A DNA stretch of 64,000 nt from Paragordius varius (GCA_964247055.1 OZ176058.1:682001-746000), one strand, 5' to 3'. Positions 33,995 to 47,039 are shown, numbered from the stretch's first letter. Notes: a model not told the origin generated them from the letters alone. Made by a program: numbers and translations.

Positions 33995-34400
33995 ATAATC
34001 AAAATTACCCTAAAAATAAAAAATATATTTTTACGATACAAATTTAAAATTAAAAGTGAACATTTTTAATTTCAAAAAACACATATAATGTATTCAAGGG
34101 TAAATTTGAACTGAAAATGGTATTTACTATATAAAGACAAAATTTTTTTTAAAATTTACATTAAATTTTTGCTCTAAGAACCAATTAATATTCCCTCTAT
34201 ATTAATAAAGTTTCTTTTTACTAGATTTCAATATATATATATATATATATATACCATTTACAATTCAAAATCACCCTCGAAAATAGATTCATATGAAATA
34301 TATTTTTACGACAAAAATTAAAAAATATAGGTGGTCTTAAATGCTAAAAAATACTTATAATGTATTTTAGGGTGAATTTAAATATTGTAAATAATATGTT
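31731..34400. repeat. Large imperfect inverted repeat made of repeated units
   Basis: 31731-31850 and 32265-32373 are near-identical direct repeats (AAATGACCAATCCATATATA...AATGGTACACCCTTGTACGA). An inverted relative (CCTGTACAAGGCTGTACCAT) lies at 33470-33550. Words ACTTTATTGGTT and CATTAATTGGTTTA recur at 31970, 32400, 32830 and 33160; their complements recur at 33690, 33930 and 34180. Family B fragments (32030-32196, 32510, 32650, 32949-33146, 33875, 34251-34396) are spread through both arms. The centre is near 33.4 kb. Confidence 0.7.
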
Positions 34401-34494
34401 ACTAATTAAACATAAAAAAGACAAAAAAATCAAATAAATCATATTATTTTATACATATTAAATTTTTAATTTTAAAAAAGCATGATATATTATA

Positions 34495-34722
34495 TACCAT
34501 TTACAATTCAAATTCACCCTAAAAATAAATTATGTGTTTTCAAACTAATATAAGTCATTAATAATATGAAATATATCTTAAAGGCACATATAGTTTATAA
34601 TTTCTTTACTATTATTTAAATTTAAAACAAAATTTTAGTCAAAAAATTATAAAAAATATAGGTTTTTAATTTTATTAAAACATATAATTTATTTTAGGGT
34701 AAATTTGAAGTGTTATTGGTAT
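34495..34722. mobile_element. MITE family B copy
   Basis: ATACCATTTACAATTCAAAT at the left; the right end is shortened to GAAGTGTTATTGGTAT; internal ATGGCGCA-like block weak. Confidence 0.8.
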
Positions 34723-35039
34723 ATTTTTTGTCTTTATAAATGAAATTTTTAAACTGTAAAAAACAAGTTAACATATATAAAAAAACTAACCTTAAAACCA
34801 TTTGGGAAAAATATAAGCTTTCAATATCCAAATTAATATATTATTAAAACAAAAACTTTAATTTTTTTATAATCAAGTTTAAAAATTATATTATTAAAAA
34901 TTTATTATTTTATTTTTACATGGAAAACGTTTCTATTAAAAATAATTAAATAAACGAAATAGTGTGTTTTTCCAATTAAGGCAAAATACTATCCGAATTT
35001 AATATATAAATAATTTTGAAAATTATATATTTTATTTTA

Positions 35040-35085
<46 letters not shown>

Positions 35086-35098
35086 TTTCAATTATATG

Positions 35099-35138
<40 letters not shown>

Positions 35139-35357
35139 ATTTAAAAATTATATATTTTAAAAATTAAGAATTTACTTTTTTTACATGCATTTTTTTATGG
35201 CTAATGTTTGATTTGGGTAACATCTGATTAATTTTCATATCCGGTTTTGTATTATCTAATTTAAAAGTTAAAAATTATAAAATATATAACTTAAATTTTA
35301 TTTCTAAACTTTATAAATTTATATTTTGGATATATATATCTTAAAATATATTAATAT
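34723..35357. other. AT-rich spacer
   Basis: Two long (TA)n tracts (35046-35080 and 35103-35134) and AT filler; no gene or element ends. Confidence 0.6.
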
Positions 35358-35612
35358 ATACGATTTATTCGAATTCACCCTTTTACAATTCAAATTCACC
35401 TTAAATAAATTATTATGTGTTTTTAAAGATTAAAAATTATGTATTAAAAAATGAAATTTTGTTTAAAATAATATAATAGCGAAAAAAAAATAAACTAGGC
35501 TATAAAGATATGTCATAATAATAAAGAGTTATATTGGTCGTCCGAAAACACATAATTTATTTTTAGGATAAATTTGAATTGTTCAGGGGTGAATTTGAAT
35601 TGTAAATGGTAT
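35358..35612. mobile_element. MITE family B copy
   Basis: Left arm GAATTCACCCTTTTACAATT (terminus degraded); right end GAATTGTAAATGGTATA. Confidence 0.82.
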
Positions 35613-36110
35613 ATATTTTAAATTACAAGTATTGAGATATATTTTATAACTATAAATTATATCGATTTTAACATAAAATAATTTTAATGAAAAATTTTAT
35701 AGAGATTTAATTTTTTTGTAACTAAAAATCTAAATAGAAATTTAATTAAGTAAAATATGTTTAGGTGGTATCTAATCAAGATATCTTAATATTTTTAAAA
35801 AATTTAATAATTAAATTTATTAATTTTACCTCCATTTCCAAAAATTATATATAAACATATTGTTAAAAGTATAAAAGTTTTTAGTAAAACATTAAAAAAA
35901 TAAATGTATCTAGTAAAATTTTCCAAATATAATTTAAATAAAAAATATTTTTAACCAATGAAATACAACAATTTTGATTAAGAATGTAAGTTAAAAAATA
36001 TAAATTTTATATTTATTAAAACATTTATAGTTTAAAAAACATTTATCTTAACAGTTTAAATAAAAGAAACATTTATGTTTTTAAAAATAAAAAATTATAA
36101 AAAAATAAAC

Positions 36111-36801
36111 TTGAACTGTCATGTTTTTTTCGGCTATCGTCGCAAAAGTTTAAGGTGACATTTTCACTTGCTATATTATTTTCATTTTTATCAAAATCCT
36201 TGAATTTTTGATTCCGATTGAAATTTTGACCTTTTGATATGCCAGAATAATTCAAATTTTTTGGATTTTCCTTCATTTCAGAATTTGTAATTTCCATAAC
36301 TTTTTCTGAATTTTGTAAATTATCCTTAAAAGCTTGATTATTAGTTATTTGGGGATTTGTTGATCTTTGCAAATTTTGAATTTGGTTTTCGTCTGCTAGT
36401 TTATTTATATTCTCACGTGACATCGAGCGGTCAGACGATAGCAAATCTTTATCGTTTTCAGGATTATTTTTGGAAGGCAAGTTAAAATTCATATTTATAT
36501 CGTTATTAGGTATAAAAGATGGCTCATTTATTGCTAAAGACGTTAAATTATCAAATATATTTCCTGCTGAATTGTTTTCCAAAGTTGTTAAATTTTTGTT
36601 TTGAAGATTCATTTGATCCTCATTCAAATTTTCTGGTAAAATGGCATCAGTTTTATTACCATGTTCGTTTTCTTCGCCATCAGATTTATCAATTATATCT
36701 ATTATGTGATAATTAGATGAAAGTATGTATTGATTAGTATCCAAATAGGCAGGAGGCCGTATCGTACGACGTGGTCTCTGATTTACTGGTGAATCGCTCA
36801 T
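36111..36801 (-). CDS. First coding exon of an unrecognised gene
   Basis: ATG at 36801-36799 (MSDSPVNQRPRRTIRPPAYL), then an Asn/Asp/Glu/Gln-rich sequence without a domain that I recognise. The open frame runs to 36073, but the last dozen residues (SLFFYNFLFLKT) look like AT-rich intron, so I end the exon at a possible GTTTAT donor after 36111 (phase 1). A 5' UTR acceptor (TTTTTAG before ACATAAAA) may lie just upstream. GC content is clearly above the surroundings. Composition resembles TOX exon 1, but the phase does not fit the phase-0 acceptor of TOX exon 2. Nothing that looks like its next exon was found in 27.6-36.1 kb. It could also be a single-exon gene. Confidence 0.6.
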
Positions 36802-37881
36802 AATCAAACACTTTTCTTCAGATTTTTTATGTCTAAAAACGTATAAAAAGATTAAAATACTGTTTGAAAGTAGCCTAAAGCACACACACGGGTTTTGCAC
36901 CAATTCAAAAACGTGCAAGCAAAGATATAAACGGGTGTTTTTTTTAATTTTTGGTAATTTCAATCTCTATATTGTTTTTTTAAAATTTAATTAGTTATTA
37001 ATGTTAACTAGAAGAAAAACTCTAAAAAATTAATTTAATATAAAGGGAACTACAGAAAAATATGCTAAATAGCTATATTGATCAAAGTTGCGATCTATTG
37101 TTTTAACTGACTAGTATATTTTTCTTAATTAATGTTAAATATGTATATAGTTCTTATAATAGGTATTTAATATGGTATCTTTTACTAATATCTATGATAT
37201 GGGTAAATTTATATGCCTTTTATAAACTTAAAGTCGCACCTTAACGAAATCTTAAAAAAATTCTAAGTCTTATCTACTGACACCGCCTGTTTTTTTTCCA
37301 CTATATAGCTGAATATAATGGTAAGTTATAATTAACATTTCTAATACATTCACAATAATAAATAATATATGTTAAGAGAAACGAATAGGATTTACACGGT
37401 ATTTTGTTCAATTTTTAAGTTATTAAAAAAATATTAATATTTTTGTGGTAATTTATTCATCTTAAAATCGCAATTTTACACTCATAATGCTGAATAAAAT
37501 TTCTTGGAGGGAAAAATTGCATTCGAAAAATTCATAATATAATCGGGTTGATTGAATTAAAAATAATTATCTATCACCTAATATTACTACCATTGTAATG
37601 TAAAAATATTAAATAAAACAATTAAAATTAATAAATACCAAGCTAGTAAATGATTAGTATGGCTTAATTGTGCAAATAATGGTCGGTTCAATAAAAAACT
37701 ATTTACTTCTTGGTATATACCTACTTAATAATATGTTAGGGCAAAATATTATAAACATAAAAGGATTTTGTTTTCATTTTAAAGAAATAGTTAATTATAA
37801 TACTTTATATATCAACCATAAATAACTCTTAAGAACCGTTTAAAATGAGAATAAACCGCATTGTTTTTATTTTATTTACAT
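36802..37881. other. Upstream region of the 36.8-kb gene
   Basis: 36802-37000 is GC-richer and likely holds 5' UTR and promoter of the minus-strand gene. The remainder shows no open frame or repeat that I recognise. Confidence 0.45.
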
Positions 37882-38136
37882 CAGGAGTATTCAACACGCG
37901 GCCCTCTGAAACATTATGTACTGCCCGTGAAAATTTTGGCATGATTTGCAAAATTCTGCCAAAATTTAAGTAAAATTAAATTTAATAAAAAAATCTGAAT
38001 AAATCCATTTAATTGGCAACAAACTAGAAAAAGATTGCTTTAATGTGTTTGTTACACTGTTATGTTTTAAATATATATACCATATTACTTCATGTGCCAC
38101 GCGCCAAGTTAAAAAGGCGGCTGCTAGACACACCTC
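37882..38136. mobile_element. Short hAT-like element with 8-bp target duplication
   Basis: Left end CAGGAGTATTCAACACGCGG; right end, reversed, GAGGTGTGTCTAGCAGCCGC. Flanks ATTTACAT (37874-37881) and ATTTAGAT (38137-38144) differ at one base. No coding sequence. Confidence 0.65.
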
Positions 38137-38327
38137 ATTTAGATATTTTTAAATAATTATATAATCAATCGCTTTAATAACTTTTAAAACCGTAAATGTC
38201 AAAATATAAGGGGCTAAAATAATGCGAACTTTTAATTATAATTAATATGAAGAAATTTGTTTTGGTTTCAAAAATCGTAAGCGTGAAAATATAGAGGTTT
38301 TAACACTTGGATACAACACAATCATTT

Positions 38328-38878
38328 TAATCCTTGGATCAAATTGGGGTAGTTAAATACCCCAGGCCTATTTAAAATTAAATTTTTTAACAAATATGGA
38401 AGATATCACCATGCCAAAATTTTTGCACTTATATAACATTAATAAACCAAAATATATAAAATTATTCAAAAATACTTGACATTACTTATTTTAAGCTAAA
38501 ACCTAAAGATAAAAATTTAGTCAACGTGACATGTGTGCAATGGTGAAATTTAAAAATATAAAATAAACCGCTTTTTATATTTCTATCAATGTTAGATGCA
38601 ATTTGAAATAAATTAGCCCTAATTTTACCCTTAAAATTAAATGAAGACTATATTCTGCAAAAATAGTGATAAATAAAAATGACGTCGAAGAAGTTTGACA
38701 TGAAACTTTTTTATTCAAAACAAAAATTTATTTAGATATTTTGGCATATTTATATAATTTTTATTAGGATAGAAGCATAGATTTAAATTCGGACCGTTTC
38801 CTTCAGTAATTTTCAAAATATCCTAACTCAAATTTAGTCTGGGGTATTTAGGTACCCCAATTCGAATCGAAGTGTTAA
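38328..38878. mobile_element. TTAA-flanked MITE (piggyBac-type), copy 1
   Basis: Starts TTAATCCTTGGATCAAATTG and ends CCCCAATTCGAATCGAAGTG then TTAA. Subterminal GGGGTA...TACCCCAG stems at both ends. TTAA at both borders suggests piggyBac-type mobilisation. An inverted second copy is at 45776-46311. Confidence 0.78.
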
Positions 38879-39095
38879 ATATAGAGCCGAAAATTGCTGG
38901 ATGATTTGTTTCGCACACTACTTAAATTATAAGGTTATAACCCGGTTTTCAAAAATGTCAGTAAAATTTTGCCTTTCATTTTAACTCCGCCGCTTTTTCA
39001 GAGGCATAGCTAAGGACATAGTTGAAGGGACGCTGGATTTTTAAAATTTAAATACCTATTTTTTATATAATAAAAGATCAATTATTTTTGATAAC

Positions 39096-39411
39096 ATACC
39101 ATTTACAATCAAATTTACCCTTAAACAATTAAAACACCCTTAAATAAAATATATGTTTTTCAAGATAAAAAATTACCAATATTTTTATTTTTGAAAAATA
39201 AATATTTTGTTTTAAATTAATATAATACTAATATAATATGCCATATAGATATGCATATTAATAATGAGTTATATTAGTTCGAAAACACAAAATTTATTTT
39301 TAGGGAATTTTAAATTGTTCAAGGGTGAATTTGAATTGTTCAAGGGTGAATTCGAACTGTTCAAGGGCGAATTTAAATTGTTCGAGGGTGAATTTGAACT
39401 GTAAATGGTAA
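39096..39411. mobile_element. MITE family B copy with a longer right arm
   Basis: ATACCATTTACAATCAAATT at the left; the right arm has about five 21-bp units (TTCAAGGGTGAATTTGAATT) before GAACTGTAAATGGTA. Confidence 0.87.
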
Positions 39412-39726
39412 TAAAAAATGACATGAGTATAACGGTTTGATTTTGACATTTTTTTAAAGCAAGAGGGTGTATGGAGGTAACCTCACGCTTTTTTATATAA
39501 TATAGTATGGAATATAAATAAAATAAGAGCGCTAGAACCTTTGTAGAATATTCGGGTAAAGCAAAATTTTTAGTTTTACATATTTGATATCGAATTTTTT
39601 ATTTAGTAAAAATATATATTATGCGAACATAAAATACATAAAGACAAATAATATTTTGTAAAAGACAACCCCACCATACTTTGTTAACTTCAATTTCCCT
39701 TATACACACACATATATATATATATA

Positions 39727-40001
39727 TATTATTTACAATTCAATTTCACCCTTGAATTCAAATTCACCCTCGAACAATTTAAACTCACCCTCAAATAAAA
39801 TATATGTTTTTTAAGATTATACCAATATTTTTATATATTTTTAAGAATATAAAAATTTAAAAATTACTAAAAATATAATAAACTATACCAAAAGCATATA
39901 TTACAGATTAATAATGAGTTATATTAGTTCGAAAAGACACATAATTTATTTTTAGGATGAATTTGAATTGTTCAAGGGTGAATTTGAACACTAAATGGTA
40001 T
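39727..40001. mobile_element. MITE family B copy
   Basis: ATTATTTACAATTCAATTTC at the left, GAACACTAAATGGTATA at the right; internal AAACTATACCAAAAGCATAT. Confidence 0.83.
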
Positions 40002-40160
40002 ATATCATAACTACTATTGTAAAATATATAATTTAGTTTGTTTGTTACTAATAAACATATATCTGTTTCATACTTTACAATTTTTTACAACAATTTTTTA
40101 AACAGAAAGTTAGCGATTAAAAATGTATGGTTGTCATTAATACGAAATTATTTGTCTATT

Positions 40161-40500
40161 ACAGTAAAAATTGGAATTATACGGTCAAAACGTAAAAATA
40201 TAAAGACAAATATTTTTTTCGAAAAGACAACTATACTTTTTTAAACCTTAATCTTTCTATAAGCTACTTAGATACGATTGCAATACATAAAATTGATTGT
40301 TTTAGTAATATATATATGTCTATTTCACACTTTGCCATTCAAAACAATGAGTTATATTGAAATATATCATGAATTTAAAACTATGGTTGTCTAAAAAATA
40401 TTTGTCTTTTATTAAAAAATATGTCTTTGTCCGTATAATTTTGGCTTTTACTGTATATGCTTTTAGGTTTTGTCCATAAAAATTTAATTTTTACTGTATA
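40161..40500. mobile_element. MITE family A with a duplicated right end
   Basis: ACAGTAAAAATTGGAATTAT at the left; two successive right ends, TTTTGGCTTTTACTGTA at 40456 and TTTAATTTTTACTGTA at 40500. The second right end suggests slippage or nested loss. Confidence 0.82.
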
Positions 40501-40529
40501 TAAATATTATAGTAATAAGAATAAGGATT

Positions 40530-40965
40530 CAAAAAACAATTTAGATTATGCAAAAAAATTTAATATCTTAAATCAAATTATTAAGACGTTTAATAACATC
40601 AAGTACACAAACTAAAAGAAATTGATTGAAGAAAAATAAAGATAAATTCAATCAATGTCTTAAAAAATTTATAATAAAAATAATATAATAATTTAAAAAT
40701 TTTTTTAATCAAGAGAGATTGTATATCCTTTGGAAAAATCAGCCATCTATATTATAGGAAAGACATTTTAAAAATAATTTTTAAAAAATGCGGCCCGCGG
40801 AAGTCATTTGGCGGACAACCCTGATTTAGATTATATTTTTTAATAATCATGCAATCAATCACTTTAGTTCTTAACCTTTAAAAATCGTAAAAGTCAAAAT
40901 ATAAGGGCCTAAAATAATACGAACTTTTAATTATAATTAATATGAAAAAATTCGAAACCTTTTAT
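40530..40965. repeat. Dispersed repeat with hAT-like right end
   Basis: 40595-40775 matches 44005-44210 (AGAAATTGATTGAAGAAAAA, then CAGCCATCTATATTATA). 40783-40833 is a hAT-like right end (GCGGCCCGCGG...GGACAACCCTG). 40834-40965 repeats the flank at 38137-38275 (AATATAAGGGCCTAAAATAA). Confidence 0.7.
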
Positions 40966-41394
40966 AGATTAAACATATTATTTATGTAACCTTAGACTAG
41001 ACAAATTTATATGTTAGATTTGAATATATTTTTTACAATGACCATCTAGTATTTGAATTAAACTATTGTATCACTTTTGCATATAACGGCTTAAACCTGG
41101 TAAATATTAATATTTACCAGTTTACAGTATAAGCACAAAAAGTATATAAACATCGCAAATTTTATATACTTTAGTTTTATTTGAAATTTTTCTTAATGAA
41201 TCTTATTGTTATGGTTTGTCAATTCACCACACCTTTAAAAATATATTGGGGGCCTACAGAGTTGTCAAACACAAATGGCCTAGGGGTAACTCTGAAATAA
41301 AAACGGCTTTGAGATTTAATATATGGGCATTAATAATTATTTTATTAGAATTCATACATAAGACTGATGAAAACACAATATAACTTATTCAGGT

Positions 41395-41539
41395 TGATAT
41401 GATGTAATATCAGCAAAATTAATAATAAATTTGTTAATGAATTTTCGTTAGATTCATCTAACTTCTTCAGATCTAATTTTAATTTAACGAAAATTCAGTT
41501 ATAAATTCATTATTAATTTTGCTGATATTACAACATATC
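41395..41539. mobile_element. Palindromic element
   Basis: GATATGATGTAATATCAGCA...ACGAA/TTCGTT arms of about 55 bases pair with AACGAAAATTCAGT...GCTGATATTACAACATATC. No terminal duplication clear. Confidence 0.75.
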
Positions 41540-41663
41540 ATTAAAATACATATAACCTTTTATCAACGTTGCTAATCGAATAGGTTTATTTTAAAAAAAA
41601 TTGTTTAAGAAATATCAATTTTACTAAGATTTGTAATCATGTTTTTGCAAAAATGGATTTCCA

Positions 41664-41716
41664 ATATTGCGACCCGTATAAAGAGCTTCGTATGCCTGCA
41701 TATTGAACACCCTTGG
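41664..41716. mobile_element. hAT-like right end, solitary
   Basis: GCGACCCGTATAAAGAGCTT...TATTGAACACCCTTG, reversed CAAGGGTGTTCAATA, resembles the other hAT-like termini. I cannot find its left partner. Confidence 0.45.
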
Positions 41717-42774
41717 TCTATAACATTAAAAACTTAATTAATTAATTTAAAAAAGATATAAAATTTTTATTAATTTGGAAGACACTTATTTTTAGAAAAT
41801 TTATATACTAATATAAACTATTGTATTAAAGTGTATTCGCACAGAGTATATATGAATTTTTTCATTTCTAAGATTTGTTGAATCCATAGCATTAAAAAAA
41901 TAAGTTGCCACCTATTAATTGGATTGATTGTGTACTTAAATCTAGCCTGAGGTATTTTAGTACATAGCTATCTTGAAAATACCCGTTATATACTATGTAA
42001 AAAATATTTTACTGAATTAATGTTTCCAGTCTTTTAAAATAGTAAATACCAGATATTTTAAAGACAAAAACTTGTTTATTCAATCGACTTTTTATAATAA
42101 ATACTTTATGAAGTAAATACAAGGTAGTAAATACTATGCAAATATATTTTATTCAAATGAAACTAATTAAATATCTCCTAGTTTTAACATATACTAGGTT
42201 TTATTCAACTGACACATTATATACAATAATTTCAAATTTAAATTCTATATTTAATTTTGTATCCAAGACGTAAGACTCAAACAAAACTTAATTCAACCGT
42301 CAATGTTTTCTCTGATGCCTTGATAATAATTGACAAGATTATTTGGTAATAATTGTTACCTATTAAATAATAATCTTAATTTGACTCACATTACATCAAA
42401 TAAAATTTTTTAGTAAAGCTGAAGGCTTTATTCAAAAGAAATATCAATACTATGTACTATACCCTGAGATCAAAATCGGGGTATAGAAAAATAACACCTG
42501 ATAAAATATATATCAGGATTATCATGGTACTTTTAGTTTTAGTCCCCTACGTGTGATTTTAAAAATTTATTTACACTTTTGTGGCAAATATATCAGAAAA
42601 TGGTATCAATTGTTCACACTTCTAAATAAAATTTATTGGGTGATGCTCTTAAAGTCATATTTCAAATATTAATTCAAAAAGTTATAAACTACATATAAAA
42701 AGCAAAATTTTTAGAAAAATTATATTTTTTTTATGTTAAGCTTTAAAAGTCCAAAATTATATCGCGCTTCTATA

Positions 42775-43000
42775 AAGTCATGCATCCTTTATTTTATCAA
42801 AAAGGTATTTTTTTCCTTCAATGGGCATAAATATTTGTTAAAGAATGGAAAAAACAAGAGCTCTATGGTATTAAAAATATATATTTATAAAAAAGTACAA
42901 GAATTACCATAAAGCTTTTGTTTTTCCCTTTTTTAACAAATATTTATACCCATTGCACGAAAGAAAATAAATTTTTGATAAAATAAAGGATACATGACTG
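42775..43000. mobile_element. MITE family D, complete
   Basis: AAGTCATGCATCCTTTATTT (first base changed) and inverted AAATAAAGGATACATGACTG; inner AACAAGAGCTCTATGG / CATAAAGCTTTTGTTTTT arms; TA flank at the right. Confidence 0.85.
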
Positions 43001-44845
43001 TAAAAACACTAAACAACAAATTTTGACTTTTTTAAACTGACTGCCATTCTTATGTAATTTAAAATTTATTTCATTGAACCCCATAAATAGTATATCATCA
43101 GAAAAGGAGATTGGTCTAACACCTAAGAATTTTATTTTATTAGGGTTTCCGATTTAACATTATACTCGAAATTTTTAAAATTAAAAGTTTTAGATATAAA
43201 GCCATGCATTATATATAACATTCGAAAGAGCGCAAAAAACTGTATCTTTCAAATGGTAGTTAATCATTCAAAACAATCTGATGTAAAAATTATTTGGGTT
43301 TATATGATCAAATTTTTTAATCCTTATAAGTCAAAATTTCTCACAGACAAATTAATTTAAAAATCATATAAATTATTTAACACAATTATTGGTTATATTA
43401 AAAAAAAATTTAAAAAATCTTGAAAAAGCTTTTGGTTTGCTTTTTAAATAAAAATTATTATTGTTAAAATTTTTCTACATAGTGGATACTAAAATGCATA
43501 GTTATATAAGTATAAATTAACATAATGGTTATAAAAGATCATGAATACCTCAAACCTATATTGTTAGTTTTTAATATTTTTTGAAATTATAAGCTTTCTA
43601 CTAAAGAAAATTAATTTTTATTTATGAGTTGATTATTTTTTTTAAACCATAAAATAAAAAATGGCTGTTTTGAATGACATAAAAGCAATAATTAAGTTTT
43701 TTAAATATTTTATTTTTTTAAACAAAAATTGGTGGAAAACGAGTTCTAGCTGATGAATTATTTACATGCGATATGCAAAAAATTCATTGTATACTGATTT
43801 ACAGTATAAATATGTGCATATGTATCAAATAGCTATGGAATATTTGTCATTATAAAGTTCAAGGTCTTTGGAAAAAAACAAATATTTTATTTGGCGCCCG
43901 TGAAATTTTTTCAGTGAGGGTACCATTAATTTAGATTATAGGTATAAAAATTAAATATCACTAATCAAGGACGTACAATAGCAATCAGTATACAGACAAC
44001 CTAAATAAGAAATTGATTGAAGAAAAAGTATAAAGATATTTTACCCAAACAAAAAATTTAAATTTCGGTCAACATCTTAAAGAAATAATAATAATAATAA
44101 TAATTATGAAACATTTAATCAAAAATTATTTGGGTATATAGTTGTGTAATAATGGGTATAACCAGCCATCTATATTATAAGAAAGACATTTAAAGAATAA
44201 TTTTTGAAACCATTACAAAGTTAAATAACCAATCTCATGACAAAAATTAAGTCAATTAATGCATATTTTCTAATTATTTTTAACATAATTTTGTTAAAAT
44301 ATATATTTTTAAATGATAGTCCAGATAATTAAAAAACACTACAAGATATATACATATTATTTTATACATCATGATAGCAGTTTTAATAAAAAGATTTGCT
44401 CGTTTTAAAATAAGTGAAATAATATAATTTTCCCCCCTAGAAATCTACTAAAAGTTGCAAATAAAATACAAATGTATTTACTATTTTCTTATATGTATAA
44501 TCAGCATCCTCGTATATACAAAAAGGTTTTAATAACATTTATAAAGTCTTTTATACAGCTGCTAATATACCTCAATCAAACATAAATAAGCACTTTAAAA
44601 CCAAATTTTCGCTAAATGTAGATTTTTTAATAAGGATATCCTTTTGTCAAAAATATTATCTTGATATCTCATCTAGAATATATTAGCTGTTTTAGCGGAA
44701 TTTCAGAATTTTTGCGACCTAAGCCAAAAATCTGCGACATTCGGAGCACACACATATGTTAATCAAAATTATATAAAGTTATTTTTTTTGCTCCCCATAC
44801 GAAAGGACCATATACATCTATCAAAATATTATGTTGTCGGAATAT
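43001..44845. other. Spacer without recognised genes
   Basis: Contains the second copy of the dispersed repeat (43936-44210), preceded by a hAT-like end (GGCGCCCGTGAAA...GAGGGTACC near 43892-43929). Otherwise no feature. Confidence 0.5.
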
Positions 44846-45152
44846 ATACCATTTACAATTCAATATCACCCTTAAACAATTCAAATTCACCTTCGAACAA
44901 TTCAAATTCACCCTCAAAAAAATATAATTTTTAGGATTAAAAAATACCTATACTTTATATATGATTCAAAAATTAAATTTATGTTTTAAATTAAAATAAT
45001 ATTTAAAAAATAATAAACTATAACATAAACATATGTTTCATATTAATAATTAGTTGTATTAGTTCGAAAACACATAATTTAATTTTAAGGTGAATTTGAA
45101 TTGTTCGAGGGTGAATTTGAATTGTTCAAGGGTGAATAACTGTAAGTGGTAT
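44846..45152. mobile_element. MITE family B copy
   Basis: ATACCATTTACAATTCAATA and GGGTGAATAACTGTAAGTGG, three 21-bp units in the left arm and two in the right. Confidence 0.86.
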
Positions 45153-45673
45153 ATTTAAAAATATTATGTGCCTATGAATACTTTTAATAAAATGCCAAAA
45201 AAAACTCAATCGAAATTTTTTTATCATTCGCTCACTTACTGTATTATTTTTAATACAAACAGTAAACGCTTAAATAACATTTTTATTTAACTCGGGCGTT
45301 TTCTCTAAGTTTACAAAAAAGCGTGCAGTGGAAAAAGGAATAATTATAAGATTTATACAACCATTTTTGAAAAAAAACACTTGCTGAACACACAGTGTTC
45401 ACAAAAAATATCCTTATGAAATTATGGATATGGTGAGATAAAAATTTTTTTAATGCAATTTTTTTGCTTTCACGTGTAATTCAAGTCAGGCAAAAAAACT
45501 TGAATCGGAGGTGATAAAAAATCATGTGTGATCAAGCTTAAAGATTTTACAAGTGTAAAATTATTTATATAAAATTAAAATATTATATAAATTTGACAAC
45601 CTTTGTTGATGTTACAATCAACAACTTTTTATGTGATATTTTATAGCTAATTACACTGCGTCGTCTAAATCGC

Positions 45674-45691
45674 GGGGGGGGGGGGGGGGGG
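45674..45691. repeat. Run of 18 G
   Basis: A homopolymer of 18 G after CGTCTAAATCGC, flanked on both sides by AT-rich spacer. Length may be inexact in the assembly. Confidence 0.9.
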
Positions 45692-45775
45692 TATAAAAAA
45701 ATAACTTATAATGTATTATGTTACATGATGGGGAGAAATGAATCAGGATTTTTATGTTGCTTTTGATTTTGGGCC

Positions 45776-46311
45776 TTAACACTTCGATTTAAATTGGGGT
45801 ATCTAAATACCCCAGACTATATTTAAGTTAGGATTTTTAAAAAACTACCCAAGGAAACGGTCCCAATTTAAATTTATGCTTTTATCCTAATAAAAATTAT
45901 AGAAATATGCCAAACATCTAAATAAAATTTGGTTCGAGAAAAAAGTAACATGTCAAACTAATTCCATGCCATTTTTATTTTACAACATTTTTGCAAAATT
46001 TCGTGTTTATTTGATTTTAAAGCTAAAATAAAAGCTTATTTTTTGAGATCACACCTAACATTAATAGAAACAGAAAAAATAGTTTATTTTGTAACATTTT
46101 GCACACATGTCACGTTTCTCAAATTTTTACCTGGAGGTTTTAGCTTAAAATAAGTAATATCAATATTTTTGAATAAATTTTATATTTTTCGGTTTATGAA
46201 TGTTATATAGGTGCAAAATGCTATGGTTTCGATTCTCTCAATATTTTTTGAATTATTTAATTTTAAACAGGCCTGGGCTATCCAATTACTCCAATTTGAA
46301 TTGAAGGACTG
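45776..46311. mobile_element. TTAA-type MITE, copy 2 (opposite orientation)
   Basis: Starts TTAACACTTCGATTTAAATT and shares GGGGTATCTAAATACCCCAG, AAACGGTCCCAATTTAAATT and GTGCAAAATG...TATGG segments with copy 1 in reverse order. The right TTAA has changed to CTGA. Confidence 0.78.
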
Positions 46312-47039
46312 AAATAAATGTGTTGCATCCAACTGTTAAGAGAGAAATTTATCAACAATTTTGTGGCGGAAAGTGGTTCATATCATAAAATGGCAAAATT
46401 TGCGCACATGTGAATTAATATTTTTTGGTTTTCAGTAAAAATATTACAAAAATATATTATATAAACTACATATAAAAAGTAAAAAAAAAGATCAAAAAAT
46501 TAAAATTTTTCTGTTGTGGGCTCTCCGACTAGTCCTTTTAATTTAAACACGAAAAAAATGCCTGGATTGCGCAAATAAAATTTTAAATATATGCTAATTT
46601 TCAAATCAATTAAATTTTTTTTAAAAATATACATATTTTTTTCAAAAAAAATTTAGCGAAATTTTGTTGAAGCATACATCATACTATTTTGTGCCATGAT
46701 GGAAACGGTTAAAAACGCTTTAAGATATCATAAAGGCACTTTTTCTATATAATCTAATGATGCTAAAAACATTTCTATCCCCTAGAATTTTGATTAATAC
46801 ATTTTTTGGTCTTCTAAATTATGTAAATAATAAATTATTGTGTTTTTTACTGAAATTCACTATATAAATTAAAATTCTAAAGCGATTGTTCAAGACATCC
46901 AATCATATAAAAAAGTGTTTTATAATAATATAAACTGTATTTTTACCGGTTCCATCAAGACCCGTATCAGTATAAAGTACGCTTCAACAAACTCTGAAAA
47001 ATTATTGTAATGGTAGATGACGGATTGATTATGTTTTGT

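Noticed and set aside
36519-36716. Plus-strand 65-codon frame
   Set aside because: Antisense shadow of the 36.1-36.8 kb coding exon.
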